From Himantopus leucocephalus (Eukaryota; Chordata; Aves; Charadriiformes; Recurvirostridae), in the NCBI GenBank assembly GCA_003993805.1, contig RSEF01000004.1, positions 70,595,378 to 70,659,377 of the forward strand: a DNA stretch of 64,000 nt, written 5' to 3'. Positions 54,237 to 64,000 of this stretch are shown piece by piece (within the stretch, counting starts at the first letter, position 1; each line of letters starts with the position of its first letter). Made by a program: the position numbers and the translations under genes. Below the pieces are notes generated by a model. It saw only the letters and a list, made by a program, of their open reading frames with translations, was not told the origin of the DNA and made no database searches.

Positions 54237-55038
54237 GCTTTCTTAATTGACTGAGGAATTATATGCTTCACTACTGATGCTGCATGAAAACGTGTTCTGT
54301 AATCCAAGATACATTTCTAAGTTTCCATGTTTTCTAGACCTAATTTTCAGGTGTATAAGAGACTAGTTGATACGTATGCATACCAGGCAGATCAAATGTT
54401 ATACACAATGTCTTTGAAAGCTTGGTGCCCTTTCCTGTGTTTGAGTAATTCTTGCTGTTATTTGACAGCTGCATTATGTCTGACTATGGCATAATCTTAA
54501 TACATTTTTATCACCCCAGTATGTGTCCACCATCTGACAGACTTTCGCATCAACAGATATTTTCATTTTGCAGTGCATACAATGGTAGACTACTCGCAAC
54601 TGGATTTATGCTCTCTGGGGTTTTCCTTAAGTTTTCTGTTAAAAGAACATAATCAAACAGATTGTTCAAACTAGAACTCAAGGAAGCCTCCTGATAGAAA
54701 TGTATACTGCTATAAAAACATTCCTGTATTTAATGACACTTGCAGAAAGGTAGAAACTCATGTTTATGAATGGGCTTATATTAATTCAGATAGTAAAACT
54801 TCAGTTTTATACAGCCAGAAATTAATTTCCATCTGACATCAGATAAAATCAGCTAATAAAGAGGTTGAGCTGGACACCAGCTTGCAAACTAAAGAAACAC
54901 TGTTCTTCAAGGGGTGGAAAAAAACTGTTGCTGAGGTTTGTCTAGGTACAGTTTTTTGTCTGCTCCAGATCACTTTATAAGCCTAAGCTTGAAGTGTGTA
55001 CTAAGTAGGATTTTCCTCAGCTAATATCTCATCTAACA

Positions 55039-55895
55039 GAGGGATCTAGATAGGTTGGAGCATTGGGCTATGATTAATGGGGTGAAATTTAACAAGTCCA
55101 AATGCCGGATCCTGCACCTAGGATGGAGTAACACCAAGTACAAGTATAGGTTAGGAGAGGAGTGGCTGGAGAGCAGCCCTGCCGAAAGGGATCTGGGGGT
55201 GCTGGTCGGCAGCAGGCTCGATAGGAGTCAGCAGTGTGCCCTGGCAGCCAAGAGGGCAACCCGCATCCTGGGGTCCATCAAACACAGCATCACCAGCTAG
55301 TCAAACGAAGTGATTATCCTGCTGTAATCAGTGTGATTATCCTGCTGTACTCAGTGTTGGTGCAGCCTCACCTTGAGTACTCTGTGCAGTCCTGGGCCCC
55401 ACAACTTAAGAAGGATGTGAAAGTCCTTAATTGCGTCCAGAGGAGGGCGACAAAGCTGCTGAAAGGGCTGGAAGGAATGTCCTATAAGGGGCAGCTAAGG
55501 ACTTTGGGTTTGTCTAGTTTGGAGAAAAGGAGGCTGAGGCATGACCTCATTGCTCTCCACAGCTTTCTGAGGAGGGGAAGTGGAGAGGAAGGTGCTGATC
55601 TCTTCTCCCTAGTATCTCGTGATAAGACACATGGGAAAGGTTCAAAGCTGCACCAGGGCAGGTTTAGACTGGACATTAGGAAGCATTTCTTTACCAAGAG
55701 GGTGGTCAAACACTGGAACAGCCTTCCTGGAGAGGTGGTCAATGCCTCAAGCCTGTCAGTGTTTAAAAGGCATTTGGACAATGCTCTTGATACCATGCTT
55801 TAGCTTTTGGTCAGCCCTAAAGTGGTCAGGCAGTTGGACTAGATGATCATTGTAGGTCCTGTCCAACTGAAATATTCTACTCTACTCTACTCAAC
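55039..55895 (+). mobile_element. CR1 LINE 3' half, well preserved, 5'-truncated
   Basis: An ~857-bp sense CR1 holding the ORF2 C-terminal part after the reverse-transcriptase core, then a short 3' UTR and tail. Frame A, open from 55055 to a stop at 55298, encodes [16 protein letters not shown], then [13 protein letters not shown] and [15 protein letters not shown], all typical CR1 motifs. Frame B, from about 55333 to a natural-looking stop at 55801, encodes [62 protein letters not shown] and [11 protein letters not shown]. The break comes from a TAG near 55298, a TAA at 55325 and a 23-bp tandem duplication. The tail reads CAGTTGGACTAGATGATCAT, then GTCCTGTCCAACTG and TTCTACTCTACTCTACTC. It is inactive for lack of a 5' half, but the rest of the reading frame is long and clean, implying a younger insertion than the other copies here. 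Confidence 0.95.
55310..55355 (+). repeat. 23-bp tandem duplication inside the CR1 copy
   Basis: GTGATTATCCTGCTGTAATC(AGT) at 55310-55332 is followed at once by the same 23 bp at 55333-55355 with one A/C difference. Since 23 is not a multiple of three it shifts the CR1 frame, which matches the frame change seen around it. Confidence 0.95.
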
Positions 55896-58800
55896 TTCAC
55901 AAGAATGGAATGATGAGAGAACTATAAAGAAAAGTGTGTGCTAATGTATACTTTTAGTCTACATGTATGTACTTTAAAATGTAAGTTAATTTTCTTCTTT
56001 AAAAGAGTGTATGTTTCTTAAGATTGCCTGGATTACCAAAGCTATCTGAGATTTGCCTAGAGTAAAAATTCTGTCTAGCTGATCCATAGCTAGCAATTAG
56101 GAAACTCAGTGAAGAATGTAATCTTTGTTGTCGAATTGCCAAATTAAATTACAAGGGTTTTTATTACATATGAACGAAGCCATAGGTATAAGACAATGTT
56201 GCTCAGTTAAATTACACTTAGAGTGGACTTAAATAGACTTAGAGCAGAAACGCAGTTTTCCAGTTCTTCAGAGATAACCTCTGTGTAACCTGGCTCTACT
56301 CTTCAAGTAACATGGATGAGTTTTTTTTCTCGTGTACAAAAGGATTAGCCATAATCCCACTCGTCTCACTTTGTCAGTTGTGAAACAGTACAACAGTATA
56401 AACTGCCATAAATTATAAAAATGACCGGCTTTATAAGATGGAGTATTGTTTTTAATGAGACCAACTTAAATAGCTGGAAAAAAAGAAGAACTTTCAGAAA
56501 GTGAAGTTCTTCACACCTAAAACAAATCTCAAAACAACACAGCTGTAATATCACTGCTGCAAATTATAAAATCGGTTTAAAGACTCTTCAAAATGCTACC
56601 CGAGGTACAGTAGTAGTTTACTGATATTTAGGCAGTTAACATGCTCTATTAGTAAAATGGGGGGGTGTGTGTGTTACCCTTTTTATGTAAAAAAAAATTT
56701 GAGTAAACAACTGGAAAAACATTGCTTATATATACTATAAATGCATTTAATTAGTTCCTGCCTCTATGGGTATAAGCATAAATAAATTAGTCACTTTTTT
56801 AAGATATTAATGGATTGACTGGTAATAGTGCAATTTTATGTGTGTTTTTCTTCCAGTATTTTTAAGGCTTAGCAGTAGTCAATCATGCTGCTTTTTGATT
56901 ATGAAAACATTTGAGGGCAGAAGAGACAGCTTAGACTCAGTACCTTGTTTGAAAATGATTGTAGTACACAAATTGTCCAGCATTCTGCAGAAGCATCTTT
57001 TGTCCATGACAAGGCCATTTATTTGAACATCTGGGCTGTTAGCCAAATCGTTAATGCCCACAACAGCATTTTTTTATTGTTATAAACATCTGATTTACAT
57101 GGTATTACATTTGTTATGCAGCTAAATTCCCAGATGCCCTCTTGGATACAATTTTCAAGACGGATTCCAAACAAATAAGATAGAGTTAGATTAGAAATAA
57201 AATTTAATATTTAGAGTTTAAATGAAAATGATGCTTTAAAAAAAATGTGATCTCTTTCAATCTAAATTAGACCTCAGTTAAAAGATCATAATTTGTTGTT
57301 TAGCTTAGATTTGTTCTATAAGAATATTTTGACTAATTTAATAACGATTCTCACAGTATCCATTGTGTCTCAATAGTGCAAGAGAGAGTTATTTTATCAT
57401 TGGTGAAGATTCAAACCACCGGTACTGGTTTCCAAAACACAAGGTAGAGAAAATAAGAGAGCAGAAGGAAGTAGAAGTACCCATTAGATTGTCTATATTG
57501 CTTACAAGACAGCAGTAGACATCTTAAATTTCTGTCCTTGCCCTGCATCCTTTTTTACTTTTGGAAAAAAAAAAGTGAATTATTTGCTGTAGTTGTATGT
57601 GGAGTTTTTGGTATATAGCATATAACATGCAGTTAGGGCAGAACAGTGTTTGCATAGAGATGAGATTCAATTACTTTTTTTCCTGTTTTCTACTGACTCT
57701 TAACTTTGAGAAAGTGTTTATTGCTAGTTATTTAACCTTCCTGGAAAACTGACTCTCCCTAAATGCACTTAATTTGGAAGTAGCACTACCAAAAGACAAT
57801 TGCTGTATTGAGTATTTTTTTTTGTCACCGTTTCTTTCCTTTTTCCTTTTCCATCAGCATCTTGGTGATGACCTGTTTTGCGAGTGTACTTTCATATGCA
57901 TTGCAAATGCATAAGTCCAAAAACTTGCATGTCCCAACAGATGTATTGTTTCATCTTCACTCAAAACAAATTTTTTTGATCCTCTGCGTACATGCAAATA
58001 GCTTCTGAACTATAAATATAATCAAAAGAAGAATTCCAATTGACTTCATAGGACATCAGATACATTTACTGCTTACGATGTGTGTTTGGAGATAATTTAT
58101 CATTTGTTCTGTCCTTAAACACATGATGGATTTAATGGTGAAGAACCTCTCCTTTAATTTTTTTAATTTATTATTTTATTTGTTTTTCTTATAATGCATC
58201 TTTCTTCCCTACCAAAAATGCAGTCAAAATTACATTACCAAAATGCGGCTATTAAATTCCAGATGAGTGTCTCTTACTGGTGGTCACATAGAATGCTACT
58301 AGTAGCGAAATTCAGAAATTTCATGACACTTGTAAATGAAAGGAAACAACCCAATGAATTAATATTTGTTGAACATTTCAAAGCTGTAGAGGTTGTAGGC
58401 TGTTAAGGATCTTTTCTTTCTGGTTACGTCTGTGCACATTATTCCAAAGTAGTATTTTTCCTTTGAACGAAGATAGAAGAACTGAGATCGTCAGCCTTGA
58501 AAAAAATATACCTGTGAATGCTGCTTCTTTTAAATTAAGACATACCTAAGATTATATGCCTTGAAAAATAGGTATGAAAGGCTGTTTTAGACACTTCAGA
58601 AGTGACTTGACATATATTTCTCTCCATTTTGTATTTTTCTTTAGTGAACCATTAGACACAAAGTACTTACCTAGAGTTTCAACAAGTGCCAGATTCACTG
58701 TAAAACACTTTTTTCAGGTTTTGTTCAGCAGAACAACATGCCCTTATATTGCAGATAGTGAAGATCACATATTTGACTTTAAAGATTTGTGATTATCTTA

Positions 58801-60604
58801 TTGCATATTTTTTCTTTTGCTCCCTTCATAACTTTGATTTTCTTCATACACCTTTTTTGTACATTCCCTGTACACGGAAAATACAGTTAGAAATAACCAT
58901 AACAACATTTAGTCTGACCTCCTTGTAAAAAGCTGAGGTTCTTTCATGGAGATTAAAAACAAAACTAAAAAAAAAAAAAATTGGCAAGACAGGTGACTAA
59001 ACTGTGATTCTAGTGAAGGATGTTGGTAGATTAAAGGAAATGTATGGTGGTTCACATTGAGGAAAAAGTATGCAAAGAATAAAACTTCCAAAACCATATT
59101 TCTCCAAGAAATGCAGAGTTGAATTGGTCAGTTTTTCTCTTCCCCTGCCCACCCCAGCCTTCTCTTTCTTCATTCCCAAGCCTCTCTCAGCATATGGAAT
59201 GAGATACCTGTCTCTTAAGGTGAAGAGAGAAATGCCTCTGCTATTTTACTTCTTCAGATGCCATAGCACATGCTGTCTGTGCTAGCAGGAGCAGTTTACC
59301 CATAAAATCTCCTCCTTTAAATCTCTCCTGTTTTCTTGCTTTGATCTCTCTAAGGGTCTGTGCTCGTAGGCATATTTTTGTACGTTGGTTTTTTTTATCA
59401 TTATAAAACCCAATTTTCGTGCTAAAACTGACAGTTATCCTGAATCCATATTCTCTGGATAGACTGTGCTGCATCTGCTTAACTGAATTTGTCAGTCAAA
59501 GCCTGTCACTGCTGCCTGGAGAGTCACCACGTCCCAACTCATCTTTACAGTTTTCCGTCTGTGATCTGTTGTCAGCCCAGTTTTCACAACCTTGTTTCTC
59601 TTATCTTCCATCTTGTATCTAAACAAGGACCCTGCTCATCCTTCTCCTGTGAGTGATGAGGAATATGAGCAAATGAATGTATGAAAGTGTTGACGTGAAT
59701 AATTTACTGCATGTTTAATTGCATTACAGAATACCTTATGTAGGTATTCTCAAAACTGCTTTACTATCTGCGCAGTAAGAAACTTTGCTGGTACCATTAC
59801 TCTACTACTTCTGCCACAAAAAGCCCCACACACATATGGATTATGTCAGTTATTAAGACTAGGAACAGGTACTTTGTTTTCTTACTGACAAATTTTTATT
59901 TGATTGTGTTTACTACTGGTCAAGACAGTAATTTTATCACAATCCTGAAACAGTCAGGGCAAAACACTTGCGTAGGTCTTAAACCTACTAAGTTAAGTGT
60001 ACATACATTTTGCTGATTAATGAAATCAGCAATAAATGTTGAAATTGAGGTCATATGTTAAATATAATTATTCTATTTGGATTCAAGGGCAATGTCAGAA
60101 CAAATTATGATGCTTACAACAGCTAAGAGGGCAATAACTCAAAATTCAGATGTACTTCATTCTTCACCCCTTAAAATCTTACTTTTTTTTCCTCATTATT
60201 TTAATTTTACCTTTCTTTTTATTAAAAGCTGTCTGGGAAAATATGCAGATTTGCTGCACTTGGACTTCTGTAAGATATTTTTGAAAACAGCATTCTTATT
60301 TCCATTTGTCTAGAAATATACTCAGTAAAATACAACAAATATAATAAACATAGGAAATAATATATTCTGTAAAAGATAATAAGAAAGAGTATAAATTCCA
60401 ATGTATTCTACTGCGTCTTCTGATTTTTCTTTAATTGTGTGGCTTAGATATTTGCAGTGTTATAAAGTGGGCTTAGAAGAGCTTTAAATATGTTTTATAC
60501 AAGGACTTCAACAAAGATGAGGCAAAAATCCAATTCCGGACCTTATGAAGACACATACTGTGTTTAATAATCTCTGCACGGAACTTTAAAAAATAATTAT
60601 AGAC

Positions 60605-60985
60605 AAAATGATAGGAAGGGACTCCAAAAGACACCTGTTACACCCTCTGCTGCAACATAGCTTAAACTGTACGTCATTCTTGAGATATGTATGTCCAAAA
60701 AGATCTTAAAAATCTTTTTGGATGGTTATTGCACAACCATGCGAAATATTTCTGGTCCAGTTCTTAGAGTCACAATGTTCTACTAATACCCACCCAATTC
60801 TCAGTTTCTTCGATTTAAGTTCACTGCTTATTGTTTAATTATCTGTGAGCATGAAGAGAGTGTTTTCATACTTCAAGGTTACTATTGTGTGCCTCCTTTA
60901 ATATCTCTTCTCCAGTCTGAAAACGTCATCAAGTTTAGCCCTTCCTTGTTGGTCTGTTCTTTAAATTATTATTTAATGTTTATTT
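60605..60985 (-). mobile_element. Probable ancient CR1/L3-like LINE remnant
   Basis: The plus strand follows the order of an antisense ancient CR1-type 3' region: GGAAGGGACTCCAAAAGACA, CTTAAAAATCTTTTTGGATGG, CCAGTTCTTAGAGT, TTTAAGTTCACTGCTTATTG, ATCTGTGAGCATGAAGAGAG, CTCTTCTCCAGTCTGAAAAC. The matches are short and interrupted, so the assignment rests on collinearity and needs a profile search. Confidence 0.5.
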
Positions 60986-61754
60986 GCATGCCCCACTGTT
61001 TCATTTTTATTCTGTTATTGGCATTTTATTGCTTTGCATATCATTGATCTCATGAGCATCTTCCAGTTGCCTACAAATAGCTTATTTGATTATCTATTCT
61101 GGTATAGATCTCATAGTATTTTTGAAAGGGTTCAAGGTAAGTTGATCTTTACTGCCTCTGTTTTGCTTTGTAAAAGATAAATACCAATTCTGCCTTTCTA
61201 GTTTTCACCTTTACAGTTTGCTCTCATCCATCTCTTATGGGCTTTCATAGACTTTGTGCTTATAGGCTGTGTAATTGTGAGCCACACAGCAAAAACTAAT
61301 GGGGTGCAATAGGAATGGTTCAGTAGCAAAGGGCAATTTGTACCAAGGACCCAAAAGCTGAACTATAGGTATACGTATTTATTTACTTTGATTAATCTGG
61401 TCCCCTGGACCAAACATCCCTGTTGCATGTGTTGCTCAAAAATAGCCAAAAGAAAGTTATCTTACAAACTCTTGCTTTCCAGTGTGTAAGTTTCTCAATG
61501 TTGCTTCAGCAAGTGCTAGAGCATTCTTTCATCCATTTAGTGGTGGCAACAGGAGCACATGGATGTTCTCATGCTCTTTTTCAGGGAAGCAAGTCTTATT
61601 TTTGTTCTTGTTCACTTACACGTAACACGTGGTGCCTGCTGCTTCCTGACTCTGAATTTGGGTATAGGCCAGAGGCTCAGAATGGAAGAAATGGTGTCTT
61701 AAATCTTGTGGCAGGGAGAAATGATCAAGTTGACACCAAAAAAAGTAATGACTG

Positions 61755-61784
61755 CCACCCTCTCAGTTNTCCACCCTCTCAGTT
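61755..61784. repeat. 14-bp direct repeat across a single N (probable assembly overlap)
   Basis: CCACCCTCTCAGTT occurs just before and just after the N at 61769. This is the same pattern as the other three single-N joins. Confidence 0.75.
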
Positions 61785-64000
61785 GTTCATTTGTATGAGG
61801 AAGAGGCAGGGTAAATGAGAGAGGATGTTCAGAGTTTGGACAGATAGAACTGTAAAGTCCTGGGGATAACTGGCAGTGGGTGCAGAATTTGCAGATGCAA
61901 GGGGGCATAGCTGAAACCCTTGACAGCAGTGATCTGGCACTATGACTGCTATATATCGAGTCTTCTATAAGACCAAAAAAGTTGTTTGGGAAGGAAAGAT
62001 GAAAAGGGGAATCATTATTAATTTTAAAAGGGGGGAAAAAAAAAAAGTCAGGTAGGACAAGCAATTCAGAAATGCACTGAAAAGGGGATACAGCAGTTGA
62101 AGGAAAAAGCATAAAAAATACATTGAACCATAAGAGGTCTCGGTGTAACATAAAGGAATGCCCTTAGCTAGGACCTGAGGGCATCTGTGTGAGCTGATCT
62201 GACCTCGAGATCTTTAGCCTTTTAAGTGGCACAAGAAGCAGAAGAACACAGGAGGTCTCTGTGGTTTGAGAGCATTCCGTCGGTGCATGTGCACTTGATA
62301 CTTGCTGTGGGACTTGCTTGTGCTGCAGATCACACATTGATTGGGACCTTTCTGTTCCTTTTAGAGACGGTTGCTGCACTTTGAACAGACCTTCTGATTT
62401 AATTTCATCCAAAAGGAATCCCCTTCACATGCAGAAAAACTGCCCCACAGTCTGAGCCAACATGGAGTAAGTGGGGAAAAAGAGGGATTGCTGCACTCTA
62501 CTGCTTTGAGCTATGTCACTGTTGTAGATGCATTTCAGCTAATAATTTATGGCTTTCTGATTTTGGGTACCTTAGAATGAAGTTCATTTTACTCAGCTGG
62601 CTTGAAAATACCTAGCTTATACAGGCATTTGTAAATGCATTCATCCTTTCCCTGCAGAATCTTAATCCTTTATCACTTGTGCACCAATTAAAACAGCGAC
62701 TTGATTTATGTTGACCTTTTGACTAAAGGAGAAATTTTAAGAGAAAAAAAAAAGCAACAAAAATGTCAATATTCTTCAGTATCTATCAGAAGCCTTTCTT
62801 CTCCTATGGGTAAATTGGTTCATTAAGGAGCTACCATTTCACTATAATTCCTTTTTCACCTTAAGCAAGTCTCCCAGGAAATCTTCTCTAAGAGTCCTTT
62901 TACTGAAGTTTGCCTTCTTGAAATACATTGCTTTTAGTTTAAGTTATTTTCCTTCTAATCTAACTTTTCAAAATTCTGTCCTTTTGTGACCAATCTCAAC
63001 TACATTACTGCTTAACAGTTACGTTTTTAGCTGTTTCTTCTCTGTTAATTAGAGGCAAATGTGAAGCAGCCCCTACCCTCATTACTCTTTTCATGAAAAC
63101 ATCTCAGGAGCTTCCTCTTCAGCCTATCTCCTGCTGCATTCACAAAGGATGTTAGTCAGTAACCTACTTTATCACTGAGGTCTGTGCCCTGGTTTACTCT
63201 TCACAAATACATCATCTACTTGACCCTTCTGGTCTGGGAGGGAAATCCCAAAGCGGCAATGTCGGTTTAAATTTATAACCGTCCTTTGCAGTAACTTAGT
63301 GGTTCTTTCTCCCTTTTGGTCTGAACCTCAGAACAAGTGTACTCATCCGTGCTCCCTTACTGCTCTTCCTCAACAAGATGTACTACCTGAATTTGAGTTC
63401 TTCCATCTCCTTTTCTCCCTTAATTGTTATATTATTACTGTAATTACAAATGAGCTACATGAGGTAATAAGCAGATAGCTGGTGAGTCTCAAATCTAGTC
63501 AGACTCATGATTTTTGGTGTTAAGGATGTATAGCTGCTTTTTTCACTCATGATGGGATAGGTTCTTTATTTGCTTTTGGGGACTGGGCCATTGGCTGCTT
63601 CCCTAATCAGCTGCTTCTCTGCAGCATGTCTGATTCATCCTCCATGTCTGGTACTGCTGCATTCCTTTCCAGCTGGTCAAATTCTTCTGTACTGGAGGTC
63701 CTCATGCCTGGCATGTTATTGGTATCCTTTTGGAACATATGGACTTATCTGCTTCACCACTTGGCTTATCAGTCTTCTACCAGTTTCCTAAAGAATGTTT
63801 GCAGGGATCCTTTCATTCTTGGGTTCTGCTTGTAGAAGTGTGTAGCTCTGTGTTCCCTGGTTTGAGCACAGAAACTGGACTGAAGAATTCCTTTCCAGTG
63901 TTCCTGTGTGGACACAACTGCAGGTACCCACCCGGTATCCACCCTGCATCCTCAGAGCTGTAGACTGAGAAAGGTTTGATGACAGAGATGACCCTGATGC

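Larger units (their letters stand above)
34967..64000 (-). other. SGCZ: SGCZ intron 3 (partial, inferred)
   Basis: All 29 kb above the exon-4 acceptor is inferred to be intron 3, because no sarcoglycan exon 3 (GMGNLR... / SEFLLPLY...) was recognised in it. It is the most repeat-rich part, with CR1 copies at 48868, 50136, 54028, 55039 and probably 60605, a GC-rich block at 39672-39900, a 100-N gap at 44033, and several low-complexity tracts. If an exon 3 were found in or beside the gap, this would be two introns. Confidence 0.6.

Noticed and set aside
61423..62151. ORFs of 131 (+) and 150 (-) codons crossing the single N
   Set aside because: Both read across the duplicated contig join at 61769, so their length is partly artificial. 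No protein family recognised.
1..64000. mir-383, known to lie in an SGCZ intron in mammals and birds
   Set aside because: I looked for its mature sequence on both strands and did not find it; it is probably in a part of the gene outside the window.
34967..64000. SGCZ exon 3 and the transmembrane exon
   Set aside because: No minus-strand match to the expected GMGNLR / SEFLLPLY or WRKRCLYFF segments; probably beyond 64000.
1..64000. CRISPR arrays, operons, phage or other defence systems
   Set aside because: Sequence is vertebrate intron; no spaced direct repeats or dense prokaryote-like genes seen.

Overview
The window looks like AT-rich, gene-poor avian nuclear DNA. The host call rests on many CR1 LINE fragments in both orientations, several ending in the bird-type 3' tail built on ATTCTATG, and on the absence of mammalian-type SINEs. 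No prokaryotic, phage or CRISPR-like feature was seen. The sequence is a draft assembly: it has two gaps of exactly 100 N (24085-24184, 44033-44132) and four single-N joins (9985, 22826, 26820, 61769). Each single-N join is flanked by a direct repeat of the same sequence.

The window lies inside one gene, SGCZ (zeta-sarcoglycan), on the minus strand. Three internal coding exons were found by translating short stretches bounded by splice sites: 34879-34966 (88 bp, exon-4 equivalent), 16084-16156 (73 bp, exon-6 equivalent) and 1913-2036 (124 bp, exon-7 equivalent). Their splice phases fit one transcript, apart from the expected ~120-bp exon 5. That exon is not visible between 16157 and 34878 and may lie in the 100-N gap at 24085. 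Exons 1-3 would lie beyond 64000 and the last exon below position 1.

Layout: 1-1912 is partial intron 7. 2037-16083 is intron 6 and holds a near-perfect palindrome at 2646-2678, a GC-rich block near 10 kb, a perfect 38-bp-stem hairpin at 10981-11063 and a CR1 tail at 14515. 16157-34878 spans introns 5 and 4, with several CR1 fragments, two duplicated contig joins, and an unrecognised exon-like ORF at 24711-24815. 34967-64000 is partial intron 3 and is the most repeat-rich part. It contains a 1.1-kb degraded antisense CR1 (48868-49975) and a relatively well-preserved sense CR1 3' half (55039-55895), which is broken by a 23-bp tandem duplication.

I found no evidence for a novel multi-gene system. 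The best leads are the perfect foldback hairpin, the unassigned exon-like ORF, the missing SGCZ exon and the assembly-generated duplications.
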